DNA of 64,000 nt from Actinomycetota bacterium (GCA_020161795.1 JAIUOR010000060.1:62001-126000); one strand, 5' to 3'; shown: positions 28,350-37,602, counted from the stretch's first letter. A program made the numbers and translations. The notes: generated by a model from the sequence alone, not told the origin.

Positions 28350-28649
28350 CAAGCGGTGGAACTCGCCTTCGACGCGCTGGGTGAACCCCTGCGACGTCGC
28401 ATCCTCGAACTGCTGGCCGACGGGCCACGTCCGGTCGCCCGGATCGCCGACGAACTGCCGATCGGCAGGCCGGCGGTGAGCCGGCATCTCAAGGTGCTCA
28501 GCAGCGCTGGCCTGGTGCATCACACGCCTCGCGGCACCCGCAATCTCTATGCGCTGGCACCCGCCGGCCTGGTGCCGGCACAGCAGTGGCTGGTTGCGAC
28601 CTGGGACGGCGTGCTCGCCGGCTACGCGGCGGCGGTCTCCACCCGGTAG
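28341..28649 (+). CDS. ArsR-family transcriptional regulator
   Basis: A 102-residue winged helix-turn-helix regulator. EPLRRRILELLADGPRPVARIADEL and PAVSRHLKVLSSAGLVHHTPRGTRNLYALAP match the ArsR fold of the subgroup without metal-binding cysteines (no CxC motif). It therefore probably does not sense metal. The coding start lies inside a perfect palindrome that is probably its own operator. No cognate transporter or enzyme is adjacent; xseA diverges and ispH follows with its own promoter. Confidence 0.9.
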   Translation: MSNQAVELAFDALGEPLRRRILELLADGPRPVARIADELPIGRPAVSRHLKVLSSAGLVHHTPRGTRNLYALAPAGLVPAQQWLVATWDGVLAGYAAAVSTR

Positions 28650-28742
28650 GCCGGCCGGGACGGCGCTGGCAATCCGGACGTTCTGCGGCGTCGGTTCTGG
28701 CCGATGCGGATGGTCGGAGAGGTCAGAACTAAGCTTGGGCGC

Positions 28743-29708
28743 ATGGATTCCAGCAAGCGGGTTGTGGTCGCCGCGCCGCGCGGCTACTGCGCGGGCGTCG
28801 ATCGGGCGGTCGTCACCGTCGAGAAGGCGCTCGACCTGTACGGGCCGCCCGTCTACGTCCGCAAGCAGATCGTGCACAACAAGCACGTGGTGGAGAACCT
28901 GGAATCCCGCGGAGCGATCTTCGTCGAGGAACTGGACGAGGTGCCACCCGGCGCCACGGTGGTCTTCTCCGCCCACGGCGTGTCGCCGGCCGTTCACGCC
29001 GAGGCCGCCGAGCGTGGGCTGAAGACCATCGACGCCACCTGTCCGCTGGTCACCAAGGTGCACAACGAGGCCCGCCGATTCGCCGGGCAGGGCATGCCCA
29101 TCCTGCTGATCGGCCACGCCGGGCACGAGGAGGTCGAGGGCACCACCGGTGAGGCACCCGAGAACATCACCCTCGTGCAGCATCCCGACGACGTGGACGA
29201 TGTCACTCTCGACACCTCCGAGCCGGTCGCCTGGCTCAGCCAGACCACGCTGAGCGTGGACGAGACCTGGGAGACCGTCACCCGGCTGCGGGAGAAGTTC
29301 CCAAACCTGGTCGACCCGCCGTCCGACGACATCTGCTACGCCACCCAGAACCGGCAGTCGGCGGTGAAGCAGATCGCCGCCACCGCAGACCTGGTGATCG
29401 TGGTGGGCTCGCGCAACTCGTCCAACTCCGTCCGCCTGGTCGAGGTGGCGCTGGAGGCCGGGGCCAAGGCCGCCTACCGGGTGGACAACGCCTCCGAGGT
29501 CGATCCCGCCTGGCTGGCGGGGGTCGCCAGCGTCGGCGTCACCTCCGGCGCGTCGGTTCCCGACGAGTTGGTGCAGGGCGTCCTGTCGCTGCTCGAGGAG
29601 CACGGCTTCCCGGCGGCCGTCGAGGAGCGGCTGACCGAGGAGAACCTGGTCTTCGCGCTGCCGCCCGAGTTGCGCAAGGATCTCCGTCGGGCCGCGACCG
29701 GCGACTGA
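28743..29708 (+). CDS. ispH: 4-hydroxy-3-methylbut-2-enyl diphosphate reductase
   Basis: Last enzyme of the MEP isoprenoid pathway, a 4Fe-4S protein that makes IPP and DMAPP. The 321-residue protein has the three cluster cysteines: Cys16 ([13 protein letters not shown]), Cys100 ([11 protein letters not shown]) and Cys198 ([11 protein letters not shown]). Conserved HKHVV, SAHGVSP and the Glu in HEEVEGT support it. The ATG is 7 nt after TAAGCT (28730-28735) with no Shine-Dalgarno sequence. Its presence shows the organism uses the MEP route. Electron donors could include ferredoxin such as that encoded at the window end. Confidence 0.96.
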   Translation: MDSSKRVVVAAPRGYCAGVDRAVVTVEKALDLYGPPVYVRKQIVHNKHVVENLESRGAIFVEELDEVPPGATVVFSAHGVSPAVHAEAAERGLKTIDATCPLVTKVHNEARRFAGQGMPILLIGHAGHEEVEGTTGEAPENITLVQHPDDVDDVTLDTSEPVAWLSQTTLSVDETWETVTRLREKFPNLVDPPSDDICYATQNRQSAVKQIAATADLVIVVGSRNSSNSVRLVEVALEAGAKAAYRVDNASEVDPAWLAGVASVGVTSGASVPDELVQGVLSLLEEHGFPAAVEERLTEENLVFALPPELRKDLRRAATGD

Positions 29709-29725
29709 AAACCGTTGCCGCAGCG

Positions 29726-29770
29726 AACGCCAGCCATAGTGATCGAAGGCCAGCCTTGAGGGCTGGCGTT
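29726..29770. terminator. Overlapping inverted repeats between convergent ispH and ilvA
   Basis: AACGCCAGCC (29726-29735) pairs with GGCTGGCGTT (29761-29770), while an inner GCCAGCC (29749-29755) can pair with the same right arm through a 5-nt loop. A third GGCTGGC occurs near 29781. The competing stems lie between two convergent stops and probably stop transcription from both sides. Confidence 0.55.
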
Positions 29771-29799
29771 GAGTGCCTGAGGCTGGCTCTCGATCTGGA

Positions 29800-31062
29800 T
29801 CAGCCCGAGACCAGGAAGCGGTAGGACGGGCTGCCCGGATCGATCACCTCGACCTGCATCGGGCTGGCGTCCATGCGGGCCAGCAGCTGCGGCCGGGAGG
29901 CGGGGTCGCCCAGTTCGATACCCACCAGCGCCGGGCCGGTCTCGCGGTTGGAGCGCTTGACGTATTCGAACAGGGTGATGTCGTCGTCGGGGCCGAGCAC
30001 CTCGTCCAGGAAGCGACGCAGCGCGCCGGGCTCCTGCGGGAAGTTCACCAGGAAGTAGTGCTTGCGGCCCTCGTAGACCAGTGCCCGCTCGACGATCTCG
30101 GCATAGCGGGAGACGTCGTTGTTGCCCCCGGAGACAACCGCCACCACCAGCTGTCCGGGTTCAGGACGGAAGATGCCCAGGCTGGCGCTCGCCAGCGCGC
30201 CGGCGGGCTCGGCGATCACGCCCTCGGTCTGGTACAGCTGCAGCATCTCCGAGCAGATCCGGCCCTCGGGAACGGTGTACATCGCCGGACGGTGACGGGC
30301 GGCGATGGCATAGGTGAGATCGCCGGCCCGCCGCACGGCGGCACCGTCGACGAAGGTGTCGAGTTGCCGCAGATCGCGGGGACCGCCGGCGTCCAGCGCG
30401 GCCGCCATCGTCGCCGCACCGGACGGCTCGACCCCCACCACCCGGGTGGTCGGATGCCGCTCGGAGAGCCAGCTGAGGCAGCCGGCCAGCATGCCGCCAC
30501 CGCCCACCGGCAGGATGAGAGCGTCGGGCGCGTACCCCAGCTGCTCGACGATCTCGCGGGCCAGGGTTCCCTGCCCGGCGATGGTGCGCGCGTCGTCGAA
30601 GGCGGGGACGATCACGGCGCCGGTCTGCGCGCTGTAGTCCACCGCGGCGGCGGCGGCCTCGTCGTAGGTGTCGCCGGTGATGACCAGTTCGGCGGCGCCT
30701 TCGCCGAGCGCGATCATGCGTTCGCGCTTCTGCCGGGGGGTGGTGGAGGGAATGAAGATCCGGCCGGTGATGCCCAGCCGGGCGCAGGCGAGCGCCACCC
30801 CCTGGCCGTGGTTGCCGGCGCTGGCCGCGACCACCCCGGCCGCCCGCTGTTCGGCGTCCAGTTGGGCGATCAGGTTGTAGGCGCCGCGGATCTTGTAGGA
30901 GCGAACCGGCTGCAGGTCCTCGCGCTTCAGCCAGATGCTCGCGCCGGTCATCCGGCTGATGCGCTCGTTGAACTGCAGCGGGGTCTGGATGGCGACGGCC
31001 GCCAGTCGCTCGGCGGCCTCGTCGATCGCGCTGGCATCCACCAGCCGGGCATCAGCAGTCAC
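29800..31062 (-). CDS. ilvA: Threonine ammonia-lyase (threonine deaminase)
   Basis: PLP enzyme of 420 residues that deaminates threonine to 2-oxobutyrate for isoleucine synthesis or threonine catabolism. The PLP lysine is Lys57 in VRSYKIRGA; ASAGNHGQG and LPVGGGGML bind the cofactor phosphate. A C-terminal ACT-like segment (about 330-420) includes KHYFLVNFPQEPGALRRFLDE, indicating allosteric control. GTG 31062 lies 6 nt after CACAAT (31069-31074). In this size class the protein is the short, single-ACT type, intermediate between catabolic and biosynthetic forms. Confidence 0.93.
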   Translation of the reverse strand: MTADARLVDASAIDEAAERLAAVAIQTPLQFNERISRMTGASIWLKREDLQPVRSYKIRGAYNLIAQLDAEQRAAGVVAASAGNHGQGVALACARLGITGRIFIPSTTPRQKRERMIALGEGAAELVITGDTYDEAAAAAVDYSAQTGAVIVPAFDDARTIAGQGTLAREIVEQLGYAPDALILPVGGGGMLAGCLSWLSERHPTTRVVGVEPSGAATMAAALDAGGPRDLRQLDTFVDGAAVRRAGDLTYAIAARHRPAMYTVPEGRICSEMLQLYQTEGVIAEPAGALASASLGIFRPEPGQLVVAVVSGGNNDVSRYAEIVERALVYEGRKHYFLVNFPQEPGALRRFLDEVLGPDDDITLFEYVKRSNRETGPALVGIELGDPASRPQLLARMDASPMQVEVIDPGSPSYRFLVSG

Positions 31063-31116
31063 AGCTGCATTGTGCACCCAGGAGCGGCCTGGGCTCCTTC
31101 CCACACCGGCTGACGA

Positions 31117-32649
31117 TCAGGCTGTCTCGGCGGCGCGTGCGGAATGAGGCAGCTCGGTCTCGAGCAGTTCCGACGGCGACGGGTCGCGGCGGGGGAGGAG
31201 ATCGAGTTCGGGCCGCCGGCCGATCATCGCCGGTACCGCGGCGGCATCCTCCACCAGCTCTCCGGCGGTGAGCGGCCGCACCGCGGCCTCGCTGACCTTC
31301 ACCGGGGCGAGCTCCTTGTCCGCCACCACCTGGAGGTCGCGCAGCTTGCGGGCGGTGGGGAAGACCCGGCCCTCGATCGAGCCGACCGCGTCGTTGTAGG
31401 CGCCGACCGCCGTGGTGAGCGAACGCCCGACCTTGTCGAAGTGCTTGCCCAGCACGCCGAGCCGGTCGTACAGCTCGCGGCCGAGCTCGAACACCTGCTG
31501 GGCCGAATCGGCCAGGGCAGTCTGCCGCCAGGAATAGGCGATCGTGCGCAGCATCGCGATCAGTGTGGTGGGCGTGGCCAGCACGATCGAACGGTGATGG
31601 GCGTACTCGTGCAGGTCGGGCAGCAGGCTGTGGGCCTCGGCCGCCAGCGCCTCGCTGGGCATGAACAGCACCACGAACTCCGGGGTGCTGCTCTCGGCCT
31701 TGAAGTAGCTCTTCGTGGAGAGCTGGTCGATGTGGGTCTTCACGTTCCGCGCGAATCGCTGCAGGTGCTGCTCTCGCTGGGTGTCGTCGGAGGCCTCGTG
31801 GGCGTCGAGGAAGGCGCTCAGCGGCACCTTGGAGTCGACGTAGACGAACTTGCCCTCGGCCAGGGTGACCTTCAGGTCGGGCCGGATCGTCGAGCCCGCC
31901 GAGGTCTGGGTGGTCTGCTGCTCGATAAAGTCGCAGTGGTCGAGCATGCCGGCCAGTTCGACCACGCGACGCAGCTGCAGCTCGCCCCAGGTGCCGCGCA
32001 CCTGCGGCTTGCGCAGCGCGGTCACCAGGGCGCTGGTCTCGCGGCGCAGCTGTTCGCCGGTGAGCTGGACGGCCGCCACCTGCTGCTGCAGCGTGGAGGC
32101 CAGTTCGACCCGCCCCTGCTCGACCTCGGTGAGCCGGCTGTTGAACCGCTCGAGGCTTTCCTTGACCGGCGCCAGCAGCGCGTCGGTCGCCTTCTGGCGC
32201 TGGTCGGCGGTCTCGTCGGCGCGCCGGGTCTGCTGCTCGAGGATCTCGGCCGAGAGCGCCTTGAACTGGGCGGTCAGCTGCTCACGGTCGGCCGCGATCT
32301 CGGCCGCCCGCTCGACGGCGGCATCGCGCTGGGCGATGGCTGCGCTGGAGTCGGCCCGGGCATCGGCCAGCCGGGCCTCTGCGGCCGCCTGCTCGGCGCG
32401 GGCCTCCGCCGCCTCCTGCCGGGCGCGGGCGGCGTCGGCGGTCTCGCGGGCGAGATCGGCCCGGGCCTGCGCCGCCTCGGCCTTGGCGGCCGCCAGTTCC
32501 GAGCGGGTCTGCGCGGCCTCAGCTGTGGCCGTCGCGGCACCGGTGGCCTCCGCCGCCTGCTGCCGCGTCCGCAGCACCAGCCAGCCGGCGATCGCCCCGA
32601 CCGCCAAGCCCAGCACGATGCCGGTGATCAACAACCCGATCTGTTCCAT
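31117..32649 (-). CDS. rmuC: DNA recombination protein RmuC
   Basis: A 510-residue RmuC-family protein, proposed to limit inversions and other rearrangements. It has an N-terminal membrane helix (about 5-26), an Ala/Glu/Arg-rich coiled-coil (about 28-190), and the conserved RmuC domain, including GTWGELQLRRVVELAGM, YVDSKVPLSAF and VVLFMPSEAL, which has a PD-(D/E)XK-like nuclease core. The ATG is 6 nt after GACGAT, a weaker -10 match than its neighbours. It diverges from the M18 peptidase gene over 93 bp. Confidence 0.92.
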   Translation of the reverse strand: MEQIGLLITGIVLGLAVGAIAGWLVLRTRQQAAEATGAATATAEAAQTRSELAAAKAEAAQARADLARETADAARARQEAAEARAEQAAAEARLADARADSSAAIAQRDAAVERAAEIAADREQLTAQFKALSAEILEQQTRRADETADQRQKATDALLAPVKESLERFNSRLTEVEQGRVELASTLQQQVAAVQLTGEQLRRETSALVTALRKPQVRGTWGELQLRRVVELAGMLDHCDFIEQQTTQTSAGSTIRPDLKVTLAEGKFVYVDSKVPLSAFLDAHEASDDTQREQHLQRFARNVKTHIDQLSTKSYFKAESSTPEFVVLFMPSEALAAEAHSLLPDLHEYAHHRSIVLATPTTLIAMLRTIAYSWRQTALADSAQQVFELGRELYDRLGVLGKHFDKVGRSLTTAVGAYNDAVGSIEGRVFPTARKLRDLQVVADKELAPVKVSEAAVRPLTAGELVEDAAAVPAMIGRRPELDLLPRRDPSPSELLETELPHSARAAETA

Positions 32650-32742
32650 GTGCCCATCGTCGCGTGACCCTCCGACAGTTTTGCGAAGCGACTCTCCCGC
32701 AGCCCGGTTTTGGCCCGGATTCGGCTGCGGCAGACTGTCCCC

Positions 32743-34005
32743 ATGGCCTCCTCCGATCATGTCGCCGATCTCGCCGCCTTCGTTGTCGCGTCCCCGTCGT
32801 CCTACCACGCCGCGGGCGAGGTCGCGCGGCGGTTGTCCGAGGCCGGCTACGCCGAGCAGCGCGAGAACGAGCCCTGGGACGCCTCGGCCGGCGGCCACTA
32901 TGTGCTGCGGGACGGTGCGATCGTCGCGTGGTTCGTCCCCGTCGGGGTCGCCGGGCCGGCCGGGTTCCGGATCGTCGGCGCCCACACCGACTCGCCCGGC
33001 TTCAAGCTCAAGCCCGATCCCTCCGCCTACGCCTTCGGCTGGTCGCAGGCCGCCATGGAGGTCTACGGCGGCCCGCTGCCCAACTCCTGGCTGGATCGCG
33101 AGTTCGGGCTGGCCGGCCGCGTGATCGACCGGGAGGGCACCTCCCACCTGGTCCGGACGCCCGCCTGGCTCCGCATCCCGCAGGTCGCGCCGCACCTGGA
33201 TCGCAGCGTGAACGAGAAGCTCAGCCTCGACCGCCAGGTTCACCTCAAGCCGGTGGCCGGGCTGGGTTCCATCGACATTCTGTCCGCCCTGGCGGGGCTG
33301 CTCGGCCTGCACCGCGATGCGATCGACGGCCACGACCTGTTCGCCTATGTCACGCAGGCTCCCGAGGTGATCGGGGTGGCGGGGGAGTTCCTGGCCTCGG
33401 CCCGGCTCGACAACCTCTCCAGCGTGCATGCCGGCCTGGCGGCGCTGCTGGCCGCCGAGCCGTCCGACCAGATCGCCGTGCTGGCCTGCTTCGACCACGA
33501 GGAGATCGGCTCCGAATCCCGCACGGGGGCAGCGGGGCCGCTGCTGGAATCCGTCCTCACCCGCGTCGGGAACTCGCTCGGCTGGGGGCTGGACGAGCGG
33601 CAGCGCGCGCTGGCGGCGTCCTTCGTGATCTCGGCCGATGCCGGCCACGGCATCCACCCCAACTACCCGCAGTTGCACGACCCCGATCACCGTCCGCTGC
33701 TGAACTCCGGCCCGCTGCTGAAGGTGAACGCGAACCAGCGCTATACCAGCGAGGGGCCGTCGTCGGCGCTGTGGCTGCGGATCTGCCGGGCGGCCGGCGT
33801 CCCCACCCAGCCGTTCGTGTCGAACAATGCCGTGCCCTGCGGCTCGACGATCGGGCCGATCACCGCCGCCCGGCTCGGCATCACCTCGGTGGACGTGGGG
33901 ATTCCGCTGCTCAGCATGCACTCGGCGCGAGAGATGTGCGGCGTGGCCGATCCGGGCTATCTGGCGCAGGCGTTGCGAGCCTTCTACAGCGGCGCGGGGC
34001 AGTAG
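32743..34005 (+). CDS. apeB: M18-family aminopeptidase
   Basis: A dodecameric zinc aminopeptidase of 420 residues that trims N-terminal, often acidic, residues in the cytoplasm. Metal and catalytic motifs are IVGAHTDSPGFKLKP, SARLDNLSSV, FDHEEIGS and PLLSMHSAREMCG. The length matches bacterial ApeB. The ATG starts 6 nt after CAGACT (32731-32736), with no Shine-Dalgarno sequence. It converges with the HAD-DUF952 gene, with only 10 bp between the stops. Confidence 0.93.
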   Translation: MASSDHVADLAAFVVASPSSYHAAGEVARRLSEAGYAEQRENEPWDASAGGHYVLRDGAIVAWFVPVGVAGPAGFRIVGAHTDSPGFKLKPDPSAYAFGWSQAAMEVYGGPLPNSWLDREFGLAGRVIDREGTSHLVRTPAWLRIPQVAPHLDRSVNEKLSLDRQVHLKPVAGLGSIDILSALAGLLGLHRDAIDGHDLFAYVTQAPEVIGVAGEFLASARLDNLSSVHAGLAALLAAEPSDQIAVLACFDHEEIGSESRTGAAGPLLESVLTRVGNSLGWGLDERQRALAASFVISADAGHGIHPNYPQLHDPDHRPLLNSGPLLKVNANQRYTSEGPSSALWLRICRAAGVPTQPFVSNNAVPCGSTIGPITAARLGITSVDVGIPLLSMHSAREMCGVADPGYLAQALRAFYSGAGQ

Positions 34006-34015
34006 CCCTTCGGTC

Positions 34016-34930
34016 TCAGGCGGTGGTCGCGGGGTCGACCACCGTCGCGTCCAGCGGAAGCGGCGCGAACAGGTGCGGGTAGTCGTTCTCGACGATGATC
34101 GGCAGGTCCGGATCGGGATCGATCCGCAGCAGCACCAGTTCGGAGTCCGGGAGATCGGCGTAGATGGCCTGCCGGATCCCCGCCACCTGGTGACCGAAGG
34201 AACCGTGGACGAAGCCCTCGGACAGGTAGGCGATCCCACGGCTTGAGTGCGGGTAGTGGCCCTCAGCCAGAGCGGCTTCCCACTCCGAGCGGAGTGCCCA
34301 GTGATAGATCGGCTCGGCGATGGCCGGGCGCCGCCCGAGCAGGCCGAGTTCGACCAGGTCGGTACGCAGGCGCTCGGCAGAGGTGAAGTGCAGGCCGGTC
34401 ATGCCGATCTCGCTGGCCGCGATGGCGTTGGCGGCGGTGTCGTCGATGAAGACCGCCCGATCGAGGCTGACCCCCAGGCGCTCGCAGGCGAGCCGGTAGA
34501 TGGCCGGATCCGGCTTGACGACCCCCTCCAGCCCGGAGATCACGATGTCGCGGAAGCGCCCCAGGATGCCGAACCGCCGCCGCGCCACAGCGAACGGCTC
34601 GGCCGCCCAGTTCGTCAGCCCACCGATCGTGACGCCGTCCCGCTCCAGTTCGGCGATGACCGCGGCCGTCCCGGGCACCATGGAGGTGATGGTCAGCTCG
34701 AAGTTCGGCCAGTAGGCGCGGATCCCGGCCTCGTCGTCGGGGAAGCGGCGCGCCAGCGCCTCCGTCGACTCGACGATGCTGGGCAACAGGTCGTTGGCCC
34801 GGTTCCACTCGTCGAAGCCGACGCGTTCCATGAAGGCCGGCACCTGTTCGGCCGGCATCACCTGCTCGAACGCCCGCTGTGGAACCCAGGGGACGATCAC
34901 CCCACCGACATCGAAGATCACCGCGTCCAT
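34016..34930 (-). CDS. HAD-superfamily hydrolase fused to a DUF952 domain
   Basis: A 304-residue two-domain protein. Residues 1 to about 205 are a HAD subfamily IA hydrolase: nucleophile FDVGGVIVPW (first Asp of the usual DxD kept, second replaced by Gly-Gly context), TNWAAEPF, KPDPAIYRLAC and FIDDTAANAIAA. Residues from about 210 (IYHWALRSEWEAAL...) match DUF952, a small domain of unknown function usually encoded alone. The junction is a clean linker and there is no frameshift. Substrate unknown; the fusion suggests a shared small molecule. Start ATG 34930, promoter unclear. Confidence 0.85.
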   Translation of the reverse strand: MDAVIFDVGGVIVPWVPQRAFEQVMPAEQVPAFMERVGFDEWNRANDLLPSIVESTEALARRFPDDEAGIRAYWPNFELTITSMVPGTAAVIAELERDGVTIGGLTNWAAEPFAVARRRFGILGRFRDIVISGLEGVVKPDPAIYRLACERLGVSLDRAVFIDDTAANAIAASEIGMTGLHFTSAERLRTDLVELGLLGRRPAIAEPIYHWALRSEWEAALAEGHYPHSSRGIAYLSEGFVHGSFGHQVAGIRQAIYADLPDSELVLLRIDPDPDLPIIVENDYPHLFAPLPLDATVVDPATTA

Positions 34931-35129
34931 CAGCCAAGGATGTCCGAGATCCGCCTCGGGAGCGAACCGGCCGCTGCCGCACCGGCTGCCGCGCGACTTC
35001 TCCCGCACCCCCCTGGCTCGTCGTTTGTGCCCCGAACTCGGTACCTGAACTTCGAGCTAACGCCCAAGGCGTCGCCCGGCTCGAGGGGCGGTTCGTCGCC
35101 GTCCGACCGGATCGGTAGGCTTGCCCGAC

Positions 35130-36203
35130 GTGGCTCTCACCATCGGAATCGTCGGCCTGCCCAACGCGGGCAAGTCCACCCTGTTCAACGCACTGACCCG
35201 CAACGACGTGCTCGCGGCGAACTACCCGTTCGCCACCATCGAGCCCAACGTCGGCGTCGTGGGCGTCCCGGATCCGCGGCTGCCGGTGCTGGCCGAGCTC
35301 TTCGGCTCGGAGCGGATCATCCCGGCGACGGTGAGCTTCGTCGACATCGCCGGCATCGTGAAGGGCGCCTCGGCAGGGGAGGGGATGGGCAATGCCTTCC
35401 TGGCCAACATCCGGGAGGCGGACGCGATCTGCCAGGTCACCCGGGTGTTCCGCGATCCGGACGTCACCCACGTCGACGGCGACGTCAACCCGGGCAATGA
35501 CATCGAGACGATCCGCACCGAGCTGATCCTGGCCGACCTGCAGACCATCGAGAAGGCGCTGCCCCGGCTGGAGAAGGAGGCCCGGCTGAGGAAGGAGCGC
35601 CAGCCCATGCTGGCCGCCGTCCAGGAGGCGCAGCAGGTGCTGAACTCAGGTCAGGGCGTCCACGCCGCCGGGCTCGACCTCGAACCACTGCGGGAGCTCT
35701 TCCTGCTCACCGCCAAGCCCTACCTGTACGTCTTCAACTGCGATTCCGACGAGTTGGTGGACGAGGAGCTGACCGGACGGATGCGCGAACTGGTCGCGCC
35801 GGCCGAGGCGATCTTCCTGGATGCCAAGATCGAATCCGAACTGATCGAGATGGAACCCGACGAGGCCCGGGAGTTCCTGGTCGAGATGGGCATCGGTGAG
35901 CCCGGCCTCGACACCCTCGCCCGGGTCGGCTACGACACCCTCGGCCTGCAGAGCTACCTGACCGCCGGCCCGAAGGAAGCTCGCGGCTGGACGATCCACC
36001 AGGGCTGGACCGCCCCCCAGGCCGCGGGTGTCATCCACACCGACTTCCAGAAGGGCTTCATCAAGGCCGAGATCGTCAGTTACGACGACCTGGTCGCCGC
36101 CGGCTCGATGGCCGCCGCCCGCGCCGCCGGCAAGGTCCGCATGGAGGGCAAGGACTACGTCATGGCCGATGGGGACGTGGTGGAGTTCAGGTTTAACGTC
36201 TAG
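35130..36203 (+). CDS. ychF: Redox-regulated ATPase/GTPase YchF
   Basis: Obg-family P-loop protein of 357 residues (OLA1/YchF) that hydrolyses ATP and binds ribosomes, linked to translation and oxidative stress. G1 is GLPNAGKST (usual Val replaced by Ala), G3 is DIAGIVKGAS, and a TGS domain occupies the C-terminus. GTG 35130 gives the conserved opening ALTIGIVGLP and lies 8 nt after TAGGCT (35116-35121). An upstream TTG would overlap that box and is rejected. Confidence 0.96.
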   Translation: MALTIGIVGLPNAGKSTLFNALTRNDVLAANYPFATIEPNVGVVGVPDPRLPVLAELFGSERIIPATVSFVDIAGIVKGASAGEGMGNAFLANIREADAICQVTRVFRDPDVTHVDGDVNPGNDIETIRTELILADLQTIEKALPRLEKEARLRKERQPMLAAVQEAQQVLNSGQGVHAAGLDLEPLRELFLLTAKPYLYVFNCDSDELVDEELTGRMRELVAPAEAIFLDAKIESELIEMEPDEAREFLVEMGIGEPGLDTLARVGYDTLGLQSYLTAGPKEARGWTIHQGWTAPQAAGVIHTDFQKGFIKAEIVSYDDLVAAGSMAAARAAGKVRMEGKDYVMADGDVVEFRFNV

Positions 36204-36236
36204 CGCTATTGAAGAGTGCCGTTCACGACTTGTTTC

Positions 36237-36347
36237 GTGATCAGATCGTTCGGCGACAAGGACACCGAACGCATCTGGCATGAGGAGTACGTCAAGAGCG
36301 TTGACCGGACGGTGCAACGGGCGACCGTGTCGGGCCGCGCGGAGTAG
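36237..36347 (+). pseudogene. Truncated HigB/RelE-type toxin relic
   Basis: A 36-codon frame reading VIRSFGDKDTERIWHEEY then VKSVDRTVQRAT matches the first third of HigB-type mRNA-interferase toxins, which normally continue for about 90 residues. After QRAT the similarity ends and the frame stops at TAG (36345-36347). No antitoxin gene follows. It appears to be the stump of a lost toxin-antitoxin pair, with its stop codon now forming part of the -10 box TAGCGT of the next gene. Could be expressed as a short peptide, but activity is unlikely. Confidence 0.75.
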
Positions 36348-36356
36348 CGTCGGAAC

Positions 36357-36821
36357 GTGCATTTCACCGAGTACGACACCCGGCTGGCCGCCTACGCCGT
36401 CATCGTCAACGAGGCCGACGAGATCCTGCTGACCTGGTACAACGGCGAGGGCATGCTCGCCCCGAAGTGGACGCTGCCGGGTGGTGGGGTGGAGTTCGAC
36501 GAGGCCGTTGCCGACGCCGTGGTTCGTGAGGTGTACGAGGAGTCCGGTTACCACGTGGAGGTCGGTCCGCTTCTGGCCGCCCCGCATTTCACCCTGATGA
36601 ACTCCGACGAGCTGGCGCGTCCGTTCCGCTCGCAACGGTTCCTCTATGCCGCCGCGATCGTGGGCGGGCAGCTCGGCACCACCGAAGTGGGTGGAACCAC
36701 CGACCTGGCTCGCTGGGTTCCCTTGGGCGCGGTTCGCGACCTGGCCGAAGAGCGGGCGGACATCGTCGATCTGGCGGTGTCGCTGGCGCACCGAGAGGTG
36801 GTCCCTCGGAGCGACCGGTGA
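36357..36821 (+). CDS. NUDIX hydrolase
   Basis: A 154-residue Nudix protein that splits nucleoside diphosphates linked to other moieties. The Nudix box is GGGVEFDEAVADAVVREVYEESGY, with the REVYEE metal-binding glutamates intact. Substrate not predictable. GTG 36357 lies 6 nt after TAGCGT (36345-36350), a leaderless arrangement. It was probably separated from ychF by insertion or decay of the toxin locus whose relic lies just upstream. It converges with the GntR gene. Confidence 0.92.
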   Translation: MHFTEYDTRLAAYAVIVNEADEILLTWYNGEGMLAPKWTLPGGGVEFDEAVADAVVREVYEESGYHVEVGPLLAAPHFTLMNSDELARPFRSQRFLYAAAIVGGQLGTTEVGGTTDLARWVPLGAVRDLAEERADIVDLAVSLAHREVVPRSDR

Positions 36822-36879
36822 CCTCGGACTCGACCAGGGCGGCGCGGAACGGACGATTCGTCGGCGACCGGTGTTCCGG

Positions 36880-37560
36880 TCAGCGCATGAAGGGGCTGAA
36901 GATGGACGCCACGTTCGCGGCAGCGTGGTCGGCGTTCCCCTCGGCGATCGCCTCGACCAGCTCGTGGTGGAAGAGATGCGCCGCGTTCTCGTCCTCGCTC
37001 GTCTCGTCGCGCATGTGGACGGCGAAGACGTCGAGCATGCTGGAGTACAGCTTCACGTAGAGCGGGTTGTGCGTAGCTGCCGCGATCGCGCGGTGCAGGG
37101 CGAGATCCGTGCTCGTTCGCAGGTCGGGATCATCGCTCGACCAGCTCGCCTCCCGGCGGTCGCGCAGTTCCCGCAGCAGCTCCACGTCGGCGTCCGAGCG
37201 GTTCAGTGCGGCGAGTGAGGCCGCGGCGCTGTCGAGGGCGAGGCGTAGTTCCAGGTAGTGGCGACGGCTGCCACCGGTGAGCTGACGTTCCAGAGTGCCG
37301 GTCAGCTCGGAGTCGGAGATGACGAAGGTGCCGCGGCCCTGCTCACGGCGCAGCAGGCCGGAGTGCACCAGCGCCTGCAGGGCCTCGCGAATCGTGTTCC
37401 GGCCGATCCCGAACTCCGCCACCAGGGCGGCCTCGGTCGGGATGCGCTCACCGATCGGCCAGCGTCCGGAGACCACCTCCTCGCGGAAGCGCGCGGCTGC
37501 CTGGTCGATGAGCCCCACTCGACGCATCGGCTGGCGTGTGCCAGAATCCTCACGATTCAT
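36880..37560 (-). CDS. GntR-family regulator (FadR subfamily)
   Basis: A 226-residue regulator with an N-terminal winged helix (GERIPTEAALVAEFGIGRNTIREALQALVHSGLLRREQGRGTFV) and an all-helical FCD domain whose metal-site histidines fit HRAIAAATHN and HHELVEAI. It diverges by 42 bp from the CynX/NimT-like transporter gene and probably controls it. TGATcccATCA in the shared spacer is the candidate operator. Ligand unknown, probably a small organic acid as in related FCD proteins. Confidence 0.9.
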   Translation of the reverse strand: MNREDSGTRQPMRRVGLIDQAAARFREEVVSGRWPIGERIPTEAALVAEFGIGRNTIREALQALVHSGLLRREQGRGTFVISDSELTGTLERQLTGGSRRHYLELRLALDSAAASLAALNRSDADVELLRELRDRREASWSSDDPDLRTSTDLALHRAIAAATHNPLYVKLYSSMLDVFAVHMRDETSEDENAAHLFHHELVEAIAEGNADHAAANVASIFSPFMR

Positions 37561-37564
37561 CCCA

Positions 37565-37575
37565 TGATCCCATCA
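37565..37575. promoter_or_regulatory. Candidate GntR operator between divergent genes
   Basis: TGAT-CCC-ATCA, an 11-bp inverted repeat, sits four bases from the GntR start and within 40 bp of the transporter start. FadR-type proteins bind short palindromes of this kind, so one site could regulate both directions. Confidence 0.5.
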
Positions 37576-37602
37576 TCCGCCGACCTTGCACTGGAGTTTA
37601 GC

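Noticed and set aside
37564..37602. An ATG at 37564 as the start of the CynX/NimT-like transporter
   Set aside because: It would place the coding start inside the GntR operator region; GTG 37603 has a better ribosome-binding site and a typical N-terminus.
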